Assembly: GCF_030814415.1 (NCBI RefSeq)
Contig: NZ_JAUSVB010000004.1
Span: forward strand, 310,001-374,000
DNA: 64,000 nt
Origin: Cellulomonas humilata
GTDB taxonomy: Bacteria > Actinomycetota > Actinomycetes > Actinomycetales > Cellulomonadaceae
Direction: 5' to 3'
Position 1 is the stretch's first letter; every line of letters begins with the position of its first letter. Positions 1-8,331 of the stretch are shown here, piece after piece. The notes beneath the pieces are model-generated. The model was not told the DNA's origin. It saw only the letters and a list, made by a program, of their open reading frames with translations, and did not search any database. The translations under genes were made by a program, and so were the position numbers.

Positions 1-496
1 GCAGCACCCGGGCACCCGCGGCAGCGGCGGCCTGGAGGAACGCCTCGACGGCGCGGTCGGCGTGCACCCGGCCCGCCGTGCTCGTCTCGTGCAGGACGTC
101 ACCCTCGAACGCGAGGCCCGGCCAGCGCGCGTGAGCCTCGGCGGCGGACAGCCACTCGTGCGGGATGCCCCGCGCGACGAACGCGTCCGCCACCTGACGG
201 GACGCCACGGAGCCCTGGCTCACGCCGCCGGTGATCGTCAGCAGCTCCCCGACCGCGGGTGCCTCGTCCTCGAGCACCCGCCACAGGTCGAACGCCTCCT
301 GCACCAGGTCCAGGTACTCGGCGCGGGCGTAGGTGTTCCGGTAGATCCGGGACGCACCGTGCGACGCGCCCCACGTGTGCCCGCGCCCGAACCGTTCGAG
401 CAGGACGACCTGCCGTCCGCGCCTGGCCAGCTGCCACGCGGCCGCGGCACCCATGACCCCGCCGCCGACGACGACGTGGTCCACGTGCTCGCTCAT
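1..496 (-). CDS. FAD-dependent amine oxidase, sarcosine/N-methyltryptophan oxidase type (3' end outside window)
   Basis: Only the first 165 codons are present; the gene continues past the left edge. The N-terminus is a Rossmann FAD-binding fold with GxGxxG (G11-G-G-V-M-G16), an acidic residue after the second strand (LLERFGRG) and the GASHGASR segment characteristic of the monomeric sarcosine oxidase / DAO family, which oxidises secondary or N-methyl amines to imine plus H2O2. ATG at 496 has AGGAG 5 nt upstream. It is the last visible gene of the long minus-strand sulfur operon, 96 nt after the amino-acid binding protein and beyond a perfect hairpin. Its substrate is unknown; oxidation of an imported amino acid derivative is inferred from context. 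Confidence 0.8.
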   Translation of the reverse strand, partial: MSEHVDHVVVGGGVMGAAAAWQLARRGRQVVLLERFGRGHTWGASHGASRIYRNTYARAEYLDLVQEAFDLWRVLEDEAPAVGELLTITGGVSQGSVASRQVADAFVARGIPHEWLSAAEAHARWPGLAFEGDVLHETSTAGRVHADRAVEAFLQAAAAAGARVL

Positions 497-520
497 CTGC
501 TCCTCCTGCTCGTGTGGGTC

Positions 521-555
521 GGCCGGCTGGGCGACCCCCGTCCACCCAGCCGGCC
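521..555 (-). terminator. Perfect 11-bp inverted repeat between binding-protein gene and FAD oxidase gene
   Basis: GGCCGGCTGGG (521-531) and CCCAGCCGGCC (545-555) form an 11-bp perfect stem with a 13-nt loop. It lies 37 nt after the binding-protein stop and 24 nt before the oxidase start. There is no T-tract, so it may be a partial terminator or an mRNA 3'-end stabiliser that lowers oxidase expression relative to the transporter. Confidence 0.6.
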
Positions 556-592
556 GTGTGAGGCGACTCCCCCAGCCGCCTCGTCTGTGGGG

Positions 593-1603
593 TCAGTCCG
601 TCTTGGGCAGACCGGGCGGGTTCGTCTCGGACTGCTCGATGGCCTCGTCCTGCAGGCCCCACCGCTCCAGCACCTCGGTGTAGGTGCCGTCCTCGAACGC
701 GTGGTTGAGCGCCGCGGTGATGGCCGGTGCCAGCCCGTTGCCCTTGAGGGTGCCGACGGCGATCTGCGCGGTCGCGGGCCAGCCGCCGTTGAGCGTGCCG
801 ATCACCTTGAAGTCCTGCGGGGACACGGCGGCCTTGTACGCGGCCGTCGCGTTCGGGCCGAACGAGACGTCGATGCGGCCCGACTGCAGCGCGAGGATCG
901 TGTCGCCGTCGTTCTCGAAGTACTCGACCTTGGCGGCCTCGAGCCCGGCCGCCTGGTTCTCCTCGTCCCAGGCGAGCAGGATCTTCTCCTGGTTGGTGCC
1001 CGAGCCCACTGCGACCGTCAGGCCGGCGATGTCCTTCGGCTCGGAGATCTCCGTGAGGTCGTCGTTGTCGGCGCGCACGAGCCAGCCCAGCTGGTCGTTG
1101 CGGTAGGACGAGAAGTCGTAGAGCTCCTTGCGCTCCTCGGTGACCGTGACGTTCGAGATGACCGCGTCCACGGCGCCGGACTGCACGGCGAGCGGCCAGT
1201 CGGCCCACGCCTTGACCTCGTGCTTCAGCTGCAGACCGAGTGCGTCGGCCACCAGCTGTGCGATGTCGGTCTCGTTGCCGATGGGCGTCTTCTCGTCGTC
1301 GGCAAGGAACGCGAGCGGGGCCACGTAGGCGCTCACGGCAACCGTCAGCGTGCCCTTCTCCTTGACCCCCGCCGGCAGGAGCGCGATCGCCTCGGCCGAC
1401 TCGGTCGCGTGGATGCGGTCCTGGTCCGCGGTGGTGTTGACGGTGAGCCCGGCCGCCTGCGCGGCCTCCTGGAGGTCGCCGCCACCGGGCTCGGCCTCGG
1501 CGCTCGAGGAGCAGGCCGCGAGCCCTGCGAGCAGAGGCGTCAGGACGAGCGCGGCGAGCAGCCGGGTGCGGGACGAGCGGGCGGTGGTGGTGGTGGACAT
1601 CAT
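593..1603 (-). CDS. Amino-acid ABC transporter substrate-binding lipoprotein
   Basis: 336 aa. Signal peptide of lipoprotein type: basic n-region, hydrophobic core about residues 15-30, lipobox LAAC with Cys31. The mature part is a type II periplasmic binding fold of the polar-amino-acid (cystine/glutamine) family: repeated lobes around TLTVAVSAYVAPLAF, NETDIAQLVADALG, DAVISNVTVTEERKELYDFS and LAGLTVAVGSG-like segments. It delivers ligand to the permease and ATPase encoded just upstream (23-nt gap). In other bacteria, relatives in sulfur operons bind cystine or S-substituted cysteines; that ligand is inferred here. Two adjacent ATGs occur; GAGAG lies just upstream of the first. Confidence 0.88.
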   Translation of the reverse strand: MMSTTTTARSSRTRLLAALVLTPLLAGLAACSSSAEAEPGGGDLQEAAQAAGLTVNTTADQDRIHATESAEAIALLPAGVKEKGTLTVAVSAYVAPLAFLADDEKTPIGNETDIAQLVADALGLQLKHEVKAWADWPLAVQSGAVDAVISNVTVTEERKELYDFSSYRNDQLGWLVRADNDDLTEISEPKDIAGLTVAVGSGTNQEKILLAWDEENQAAGLEAAKVEYFENDGDTILALQSGRIDVSFGPNATAAYKAAVSPQDFKVIGTLNGGWPATAQIAVGTLKGNGLAPAITAALNHAFEDGTYTEVLERWGLQDEAIEQSETNPPGLPKTD

Positions 1604-1626
1604 CTTCTCTCTTCGGGGTGGGGTGG

Positions 1627-2391
1627 TCAGAGGACCTTGTCGAGGAACGAACGGGTGCGGGCGTGCTGGGGGTGGTCGAGCACCTGCGCGGGCGGGCCCT
1701 GCTCGACGATCCGGCCGCTGTCCATGAACACGACCGTGTCGGCCAGCTCGCGGGCGAAGGCGATCTCGTGCGTGACGACGACGAGGGTCGTGCCGCTGTG
1801 CGCGAGGTCCTTGATGACGTCGAGGACCTCGCCCACGAGCTCCGGGTCCAGCGCGGACGTCGGCTCGTCGAAGAGGAGGACCTCGGGCTTGGTGGCGAGC
1901 GCCCGGGCGATGGCGACGCGCTGCTGCTGACCGCCCGACAGCTGCCGGGGTCGGGCGTCGGCCTTGTCGGACAGCCCGACGCGTTCGAGCAGCTCGCGCG
2001 CCTCGGCCTCGACCTCGCGCCGCGGGCGGCCCTGGGCGTGCACCGGCGCCTCGACCAGGTTCTCCAGCACGGTCAGGTGCGGGAACAGGTTGAAGCTCTG
2101 GAACACGAAGCCGATCCGGGTGCGCTGCCGCAGGACGTCCTTCTCGCGCAGCTCGCGCAGGGTGTCACCGCGGCGCTCGTAGCCGACGACCTCGCCGCCG
2201 ACCGCCACGAACCCGCGGTCCACGCGCTCGAGGTGGTTGATGATCCGCAGCAGCGTCGACTTGCCGGAGCCCGACGGGCCGATGACGACCGTGACCTCTC
2301 CCGGCTGGACCACGAGGTCGATGCCGGCGAGCACCTCGAGCGTGCCGTAGGACTTGTGCACGCCGTGCACCTCGACCAGACCCGCGCTCAT
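1627..2391 (-). CDS. Polar amino-acid ABC transporter ATP-binding protein
   Basis: 254 aa, the usual size for GlnQ/TcyN-type ATPases. Walker A GPSGSGKS, Q-loop FVFQSFNLFPH, signature [15 protein letters not shown], Walker [13 protein letters not shown] and the H-loop THEIAFARELAD are all intact. It energises the adjacent single permease. The ATG at 2391 overlaps the permease stop (ATGA), so the two are translationally coupled. Upstream in-frame residues do not resemble the family, which fixes the start. Ligand specificity comes from the binding protein encoded at 593-1603. Confidence 0.92.
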   Translation of the reverse strand: MSAGLVEVHGVHKSYGTLEVLAGIDLVVQPGEVTVVIGPSGSGKSTLLRIINHLERVDRGFVAVGGEVVGYERRGDTLRELREKDVLRQRTRIGFVFQSFNLFPHLTVLENLVEAPVHAQGRPRREVEAEARELLERVGLSDKADARPRQLSGGQQQRVAIARALATKPEVLLFDEPTSALDPELVGEVLDVIKDLAHSGTTLVVVTHEIAFARELADTVVFMDSGRIVEQGPPAQVLDHPQHARTRSFLDKVL

Positions 2392-3449
2392 CGGTCGCCC
2401 CCCGTCCGGAACAGGTGGCCGGCGCCGAGCGTCGAGCGCACCGCGTAGCTGGGCGGGACGCTCGCCGGCAGCGGACGCCCGGTCACCTTGCTCGCGGCGG
2501 CCAGCACCGACCAGCGCAGCCGCTGCACCGGCGTCGGCGGCAGCGTGCGCAGGGCACCCTTCGCGTAGTGCCGCTCCAGGTAGTACTGCCCGACGGTGAG
2601 CACCGTGGTGACGATCAAGTACCAGATCGCCGCGACCAGCAGCAGCGGGACCACCTTGAGGTTGCGGCCGTAGATCACGCCGACCGTGTAGAACAGCTCG
2701 CCGTACGCCAGCACGTAGACCACCGACGTGCCCTTGACCAAGCCGATGATCTCGTTGATCGACGTCGGCACGATCGTCCGCATGGCCTGCGGGAGCACGA
2801 TGCGCAGCTGCTGGCGGGAGCGCGGGATGCCGAGCGCGGCAGCGGCCTCGTGCTGGCCCTGGTCGACGCCGAGGATGCCGGCGCGGACGATCTCGGCGGA
2901 GTACGCGGCCTGCGAGAGCCCGAGACCGAGCACGGCGGCGCCGAACTTGCCGACGATCGACAGGGTGTCCACCTCGGTGAACGCCGGTCCGAACGGGATG
3001 CCGAACGAGATCTCCGGGTACAGGTACGCGAGGTTGTACCAGAGCAGGAGCTGGAGGATCAGCGGCACCGAGCGGAACACCCAGGTGTATCCCCACGCGA
3101 CGCTGCGCAGCAGCGGAGAGCGCGACAGCCGCATCAGGGCGAGCACGGTCCCCAGACCGAACCCGATGACGGCGGCGGCGAACGTCAGGCGCAGGGTCCC
3201 CCACAGGCCGGACAGGACCGACGGCCAGGTCAGGTACTGCGTCACCACCGACCACTGCCACCGGTCGTTGGTCACCAACGAGCTGACGACCATCGCGAGC
3301 AGCACCGCGACGACGGCCGTGGCGAGCCAGCGCCCCGGGTGCCTGCTCGGGACGACGCGCAGGCCGGCGAGCGTCGCCGCGTCACCGCTGCGCTCGGGCT
3401 GGACCGGCGGCGGTGCCAGCAGGCGGGACTCGTCCTGGAAGACGCTCAT
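2388..3449 (-). CDS. Amino-acid ABC transporter permease (HisM/TcyL family)
   Basis: 353 aa. After a soluble N-terminal tail of about 45 residues come an initial TM helix (WLATAVVAVLLAMVVSSLV) and a His/Glu/Gln/Arg-type permease domain with five further hydrophobic segments. The EAA coupling loop reads EAAAALGIPRSRQQLRIVLP. Only one permease gene is present, so a homodimer is likely. The start at 3449 is preferred over an ATG six codons upstream because GGAGG lies 7 nt before it. The ATG overlaps the stop of the acetyltransferase gene (ATGA). It forms an importer with the flanking ATPase and binding protein. Confidence 0.9.
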   Translation of the reverse strand: MSVFQDESRLLAPPPVQPERSGDAATLAGLRVVPSRHPGRWLATAVVAVLLAMVVSSLVTNDRWQWSVVTQYLTWPSVLSGLWGTLRLTFAAAVIGFGLGTVLALMRLSRSPLLRSVAWGYTWVFRSVPLILQLLLWYNLAYLYPEISFGIPFGPAFTEVDTLSIVGKFGAAVLGLGLSQAAYSAEIVRAGILGVDQGQHEAAAALGIPRSRQQLRIVLPQAMRTIVPTSINEIIGLVKGTSVVYVLAYGELFYTVGVIYGRNLKVVPLLLVAAIWYLIVTTVLTVGQYYLERHYAKGALRTLPPTPVQRLRWSVLAAASKVTGRPLPASVPPSYAVRSTLGAGHLFRTGGDR

Positions 3450-4015
3450 GAGGTCGCCTCCAGCCACTTCTCGAACGGCAGCGGTCCGGTCGCCTCGGCC
3501 GCCGGGTCGAACAGCGGCGTGTACCCGGCGCGCAGGTACAGGCCGACGGCCTCCGGCTGCCGCGGCCCGGTGGTCAGGTACAGCCGCGGGTAGCCCAGGT
3601 CCGAGGCGCGCTGCTCGAGCTCGGCGACGACCCGCGCGGCAAGGCCACGGCGGCGGTGCGCGTGATGCGTCCAGATCCGCTTGAGCTCGGCGGTGGGGAC
3701 CGTCGGGAGCCCGGCCTCGTCACGCCCCTCGGCCCGAGGTCGACGCGCTGAGTCGCCCAGCTCGGGCTCGACGCGGCGACGGAACGCCCCGCCCGCCACC
3801 GGCTCCCCGTCCTCGAGCAGCAGGACGAGCGCGCCGTCGGGCGCCGCGAACTCGGCCGCCGGGTAGTGCTCCAGCTCGTCGCGGATCTGGTCGACGGCCA
3901 GGATGCCCTGGTACCGGGTGGCGTACTCGTACGCCAGCTCGTCCAGCAGCGGGCGCACCAGCGGGTCGGCGAGGTCGGTCCAGCGGACCGTCAGGGTGGA
4001 GGCCGGCGCGGTCAC
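3446..4015 (-). CDS. GNAT family N-acetyltransferase inside the sulfur operon
   Basis: 189 aa. The acetyl-CoA pyrophosphate loop is HHAHRRRGLAARVV (R/Q-x-x-G-x-A type), followed by the strand-helix RLYLTTGPRQPEAVGLYLRAGY typical of GNAT motif B. GTG at 4015 overlaps the DUF1684 stop (GTGA) and is chosen because residues upstream are unlike the family. In Bacillus subtilis the S-(2-succino)cysteine pathway uses an N-acetyltransferase with an LLM monooxygenase and an amino-acid importer; this gene sits with all those partners, so N-acetylation of an imported S-substituted cysteine is a reasonable inference, not shown by sequence alone. Confidence 0.85.
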   Translation of the reverse strand: MTAPASTLTVRWTDLADPLVRPLLDELAYEYATRYQGILAVDQIRDELEHYPAAEFAAPDGALVLLLEDGEPVAGGAFRRRVEPELGDSARRPRAEGRDEAGLPTVPTAELKRIWTHHAHRRRGLAARVVAELEQRASDLGYPRLYLTTGPRQPEAVGLYLRAGYTPLFDPAAEATGPLPFEKWLEATS

Positions 4016-4842
4016 GACGCACGCCCGCGCGGGTCGCGCTCGCCGGCGGTCACCGCGAACGGCAGGTGGTTGCCCTCGACGGGTGCCGGGCACGTCCCGA
4101 AGTCGCTGAACGCGTACGGCAGGTTGACCGTGCGGTTGAGGTCGACCCGCAGCGTGCCGGCTGCGCGGTCGGCCACGTCGACGCTGACCACGCGCCACGG
4201 CGCCAGGTCCTCGGCCTCGTCGCTGAACAGGACGGTGACCGACCCCGGGTTGTGGCCACCGGACACCCGCAAGGTGTGCTGCACACCGTCGCGCTCGACG
4301 TCGATCTCGCCCACGAGCCGCACGTGGTGCACGAGCCCGTGCTGCGCCGCACCGACCGTCACCTCGACGGGCTCGTCGTACCAGCGCACCGGCACGTCGA
4401 CCACCCAGGAGGGGTCGTACGGGTGCGTCGGGACGCCGTTGAAGCCCGTGCGCGCCGCGGCGCGCGGGTCGCGGACCCGCAGGTACAGCCGGCCGGTCCG
4501 GCGGACCAGCTCGACGACGAGGCGGTCCTCGTCGTCGCGGCCTGCCGGCACGTACGCCGCCACCAGCGTCGACAGGCCCTCGCCGACCGTCCGCCGCCAG
4601 CTCCCCACGAGCGCCTCGCGCGACTGCGGGTCGGTCACGGCGTCGGCGGCGTCGGTCTCGACCAGCGCGTCGGCGCCGTCGGTCGACCACTGGCCCGGGA
4701 ACCCCGGGATCGAGCGCGGTGTCGCGGTCAGCGCGTACAGACCGACCGGGCTGAGCCAGCCGTGCGGCTGGCGCAGGACGTCCTCGCGGTCGCTGCGCCA
4801 GCGCAGCAGGTCGGCGGTCGGGTCGATGGCGAGCGTGGTCAT
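4012..4842 (-). CDS. DUF1684 family protein
   Basis: 276 aa, no signal peptide or TM segment. I recognise DUF1684 by its C-terminal block: LRVDLNRTVNLPYAFSDF, then GTCPAPVEGNHLPF and VTAGE, plus the central FNGVPTHPYDPSWVV segment. The biochemical role of this family is not established. ATG at 4842 has GAGGAG upstream and overlaps the ABC ATPase stop (ATGA); its own stop overlaps the GNAT start. Position between two importers and next to an acetyltransferase suggests it acts on the imported sulfur compound, but that is inference. Confidence 0.85.
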   Translation of the reverse strand: MTTLAIDPTADLLRWRSDREDVLRQPHGWLSPVGLYALTATPRSIPGFPGQWSTDGADALVETDAADAVTDPQSREALVGSWRRTVGEGLSTLVAAYVPAGRDDEDRLVVELVRRTGRLYLRVRDPRAAARTGFNGVPTHPYDPSWVVDVPVRWYDEPVEVTVGAAQHGLVHHVRLVGEIDVERDGVQHTLRVSGGHNPGSVTVLFSDEAEDLAPWRVVSVDVADRAAGTLRVDLNRTVNLPYAFSDFGTCPAPVEGNHLPFAVTAGERDPRGRAS

Positions 4843-6485
4843 CGGGTGCTCCTCTCGAGCGGTGCGGCGGTGAGGACGGGAAGATCGGCACGCCGGCCGG
4901 GGATCGCCCCGACCAGCTCGGCGGTGTACGGGTCCTGCGGGTGGTCGAACACGTCGGCGGTAGGCCCGACCTCGACCAACCGGCCGTCGTGCAGGACCCC
5001 GACCCGGTCGGCCACCTGGCGCACGACGGCGAGGTCGTGCGAGATGAACAGGTAGGTCAGCGCGCGGTCGCGTCGCAGCCGGTCGAGCAGCGCCAGGATC
5101 TGCGCCTGGACGGAGACGTCCAGCGCGCTGGTCGGCTCGTCGAGCACCAGCAGGTCCGGCTCGAGCGCCAGCGCACGGGCGATCGCCACCCGCTGCCGCT
5201 GGCCGCCCGACAGCTCGCCGGGACGACGCGACGCGTACGCCGCACCGAGGGCGACCTGCTCGAGCAGCTCGACCACGCGGTCCCGCCGCTGCGAGCGGGA
5301 ACCCACGCGGTGCGACCGCAGGGGCTCGTCGATGATCTTCGCGACCGTGAACCGCGGGTCCAGCGACGCGAACGGGTTCTGGTGCACCAGCTGCGACCGG
5401 CGGCGCAGGAGCGCGCGGCCGGCGGCGTCCACGACCGGTGCGCCGTCCAGCAGCACGGTCCCGGAGTCCGGCGTGGTGAGCTGCAGCACCAGCCGGGCGA
5501 TCGTCGACTTGCCCGAGCCGGACTCGCCCACCAGGCCGAACGCGCCTCCGCGCGGCACCGAGAAACTCACGTCGTCGACGGCCTGGACCGTGCGACCGGC
5601 GTGACCGGGCAGGCGGAACGTCTTGCTGACCGACAGGACGTCGAGCAGCGGCGATGCCCCCACGGACGGCGCCCGCGGAGCAACCCGCTCGCGGACCGCG
5701 AGCTGCGGAGCGGCCGCCAGCAGGGACCGGGTGTACGGGTGGCTGGGCGCGCCGAGCACCTGCGCGGTGAGCCCCTCCTCGACGATCTCGCCGTCCTTCA
5801 TGACCACGACCCGGTCGGCGCGGTCAGCCGCCACCGCCAGGTCGTGCGTGATGAACAGGACGGCCGACCCGGTGCGCGCGGTGAGGTCGTCGAAGAGGTC
5901 GAGCACACGGCTCTGCACCGTGACGTCGAGCGCGCTGGTGGGCTCGTCGGCGATCACCAGGGACGGTTCGAGAGCGAGCGCGATGCCGATGAGCACGCGC
6001 TGCCGCATGCCGCCGGACAGCTCGTGCGGGTACTGGCGGGCACGCGCCTCGGGGTCGCTCAGCCCGACCGACCGCAGGATCTCGACGGCCTGCTGCGCAG
6101 CGGCGGCCCGACGCACCCGGCCGTGGATGCGCAGCACCTCCGCCACCTGGTCACCGATCCGGGCCACGGGGTTGAGCGCGATGCCCGGGTCCTGCGGCAC
6201 CAGGCCGATCCGCGCGCCACGCACCTGCTGCCACGCCTTGGGGGGCAGACCGACCAGCTCGCCGTCGTGCAGCCGGACGCTGCCACCGACCACGCGACCG
6301 CCGCCGGCGAGCAGGCCGACCACCGCGTGCGCGGTCGTCGACTTGCCGGAGCCGGACTCGCCGACCAGCGCGACGACCTCGCCGGCGTGCACGTCGAAGC
6401 TCACGCCGCGCACGGCCTGGACGGCATGGCCCCGACCCTCGTACTCGACGACCAGGTCGCGAACCTGCAGGACAGGAGCGCTCAT
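4839..6485 (-). CDS. Fused dual ATPase of a peptide/glutathione-type ABC importer
   Basis: 548 aa containing two complete ABC modules in one chain: first Walker A GESGSGKS near residue 35, signature LSGGMRQR, Walker [13 protein letters not shown]; second Walker A GESGSGKS near residue 320, signature LSGGQRQR, Walker [13 protein letters not shown]. Fusion of the DppD- and DppF-like halves is also the arrangement of the glutathione importer ATPase GsiA. ATG at 6485 overlaps the permease stop (ATGA). With the two permeases and binding protein upstream it forms a peptide/opine/nickel-family importer; a sulfur-containing peptide substrate is inferred from operon context. Confidence 0.92.
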   Translation of the reverse strand: MSAPVLQVRDLVVEYEGRGHAVQAVRGVSFDVHAGEVVALVGESGSGKSTTAHAVVGLLAGGGRVVGGSVRLHDGELVGLPPKAWQQVRGARIGLVPQDPGIALNPVARIGDQVAEVLRIHGRVRRAAAAQQAVEILRSVGLSDPEARARQYPHELSGGMRQRVLIGIALALEPSLVIADEPTSALDVTVQSRVLDLFDDLTARTGSAVLFITHDLAVAADRADRVVVMKDGEIVEEGLTAQVLGAPSHPYTRSLLAAAPQLAVRERVAPRAPSVGASPLLDVLSVSKTFRLPGHAGRTVQAVDDVSFSVPRGGAFGLVGESGSGKSTIARLVLQLTTPDSGTVLLDGAPVVDAAGRALLRRRSQLVHQNPFASLDPRFTVAKIIDEPLRSHRVGSRSQRRDRVVELLEQVALGAAYASRRPGELSGGQRQRVAIARALALEPDLLVLDEPTSALDVSVQAQILALLDRLRRDRALTYLFISHDLAVVRQVADRVGVLHDGRLVEVGPTADVFDHPQDPYTAELVGAIPGRRADLPVLTAAPLERSTR

Positions 6486-7366
6486 CGGTGCGTCCTCCCT
6501 TCGAGGAGGCGACCGAGCCGGTTGGCGGCCAGGACGAGGGCGGCGATGACGAGACCGGGCAGGGTGGTGAACCACCACGCGACGGAGAGGTAGTTGCGCC
6601 CCTCGGCAACCAGGGAGCCCCACTCGGGCGTGGGCGGCACGGCGCCGAACCCGAGGAAGCTGAGCGACGACACGGCCAGCACGATCACGCCGAGCTGCAC
6701 GGTGGCCAGCACCAGGATCGGAGCGGCCGCGTTCGGCAGCACGTGCCGGGCGAGCACCGCCGAGCGGCGCGCACCGGCGAGGACGGCCGCCTCGACGTAG
6801 GTCGTCGTGCGCACCCGCAGGACCTCGGAACGCATGACGCGGGCGAACGTCGCCACCTCCGCGACCCCGACGGCGATCGCGACCTTGAGCGTCCCGAACC
6901 CGAGCGCGGTGACGACCGCGAGCGAGAGCAGCAGGCCGGGGATCGCCAGGAGCACGTCGGTGGTCCGCATGAGCACGGCGTCGACCGCTCCCCCGAGGTA
7001 GCCGGCGACGAGCCCGACCAGAGCACCCACGGCGAGGCCCAGACCGAGCGCCAGCAGCGCGGCCTGCAACGAGAGTCCGGTGCCGTGCACGGTGCGGGCG
7101 TACAGGTCGCGGCCCAGGTTGTCGGTGCCGAACCAGTGCTCCGCGCTCGGTGCGCTGAGCTTGTCGGCGGGCACGCCCACGAGCGGGTCCGCCGCCGTGA
7201 ACAGGCCCGGCACGAGCGCCCAGCCCAGGATGACGAGCACGACGGCGAACGACGCGAGCACCCCGGGCGTCGCCAGGGGGTGGCGTCGGCGGCGGCCCGG
7301 TACCGGACGTGCCAGGACCACGCTGGGCGCCGCGACGGCGGCCGGAGCCTGCGAGACGAGTGTCAT
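6482..7366 (-). CDS. Peptide-type ABC transporter permease, DppC family
   Basis: 294 aa with a basic cytoplasmic N-terminus, a first TM helix (FAVVLVILGWALVPGLF), the HWFGTDNLGRDLYARTVHGT motif typical of DppC/OppC, then five more TM helices. The coupling loop is EAAVLAGARRSAVLARHVLPN. ATG at 7366 has AAGGA 7 nt upstream. It begins 17 nt after the DppB-type gene and its stop overlaps the fused ATPase start. Confidence 0.92.
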   Translation of the reverse strand: MTLVSQAPAAVAAPSVVLARPVPGRRRRHPLATPGVLASFAVVLVILGWALVPGLFTAADPLVGVPADKLSAPSAEHWFGTDNLGRDLYARTVHGTGLSLQAALLALGLGLAVGALVGLVAGYLGGAVDAVLMRTTDVLLAIPGLLLSLAVVTALGFGTLKVAIAVGVAEVATFARVMRSEVLRVRTTTYVEAAVLAGARRSAVLARHVLPNAAAPILVLATVQLGVIVLAVSSLSFLGFGAVPPTPEWGSLVAEGRNYLSVAWWFTTLPGLVIAALVLAANRLGRLLEGRTHR

Positions 7367-7383
7367 GACGGTTCCTTCCCTGG

Positions 7384-8331
7384 TCAGGCCGTGGCGGGGA
7401 TTCGGGCGATCCGCGGGTCGAGTGCCGGGTAGGCGAGGTCGACGACGAGGTTGACGACGACGAACACGAGCGCGCCCACGACGACGACGCCCTGCACGAC
7501 GGGGATGTCCTGCGCGCGGACCGCCTTCTCCACCAGCCCGCCGAACCCGGCCCGCGAGAACACCGTCTCGACCACCACGGCGCCGGCCAGCAGGTTGCCG
7601 ACGGCGATGCCGAGCAGCGTCAGTGCCGGCAGGGCCGCGTTGCGGGTGACGTGCCGCCACTGCACCCGCCCCCGGCTGGCGCCCTTGGCCAGCGCGGTCT
7701 CCACGTAGGGCGCGTCCCAGGCGGTCCGCATGGACCGGGCCAGGACCTGCGCGACGACCGCGGAGAGCGGGATCGCGAGCGTGACCGCCGGCAGCACCAG
7801 GCTCGGGAAGCCCTGGTTGCCGACCGCAGGGAACAGCGGGAGCCGGAACGAGAACAGCTGCAGGAGCAGCAGGCCGATCCAGAACGTCGGCATCGAGACG
7901 CCCAGAGGCGGCAGCGCGAGCAACGCACCGCGCAGTCGCGTCGACCGCGACCACGAGGAGACCGCCGCGATCGTGCCCCCGAGCAGCAGCGCGATCCCCA
8001 GGGCGAAGCTGGTCAGCGCGAGCGTCTGCGGGAACGCGTCGGCGAGCAGCTGCGACACGGGGGCGCCGGAGCTCACCGAGACGCCCAGGTCACCGGTCAC
8101 CGCCCGCCCGAGCAGCACCAGGTACTGCTCGAGCGGCGGGCGGTCGAACCCGTAGCGGGCGCTCAGCTCGGCCACCTGCGCCGGGTCGACGGTGCCGCCC
8201 GGGTTGGCCGCGTCGAGCATGATGCTCACCGGGTCGCTCGGCAGCAGGTAGAGCACCGCGAACGAGACCGTGAACGCCGCCCAGAGCACCAGGACCGCGG
8301 CGCCGAGCCGGCGCAGGACGTACCCCGTCAC
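7384..8331 (-). CDS. Peptide-type ABC transporter permease, DppB family
   Basis: 315 aa. N-terminal TM with LPSDPVSIML, the DppB-type RYGFDRPPLEQYLVLLGRAVTGDLG extracytoplasmic segment, five further TM helices and the coupling loop VETALAKGASRGRVQWRHVTRN. ATG at 8331 overlaps the stop of the binding-protein gene (ATGA). It pairs with the DppC-type permease as a heterodimer. Confidence 0.92.
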   Translation of the reverse strand: MTGYVLRRLGAAVLVLWAAFTVSFAVLYLLPSDPVSIMLDAANPGGTVDPAQVAELSARYGFDRPPLEQYLVLLGRAVTGDLGVSVSSGAPVSQLLADAFPQTLALTSFALGIALLLGGTIAAVSSWSRSTRLRGALLALPPLGVSMPTFWIGLLLLQLFSFRLPLFPAVGNQGFPSLVLPAVTLAIPLSAVVAQVLARSMRTAWDAPYVETALAKGASRGRVQWRHVTRNAALPALTLLGIAVGNLLAGAVVVETVFSRAGFGGLVEKAVRAQDIPVVQGVVVVGALVFVVVNLVVDLAYPALDPRIARIPATA

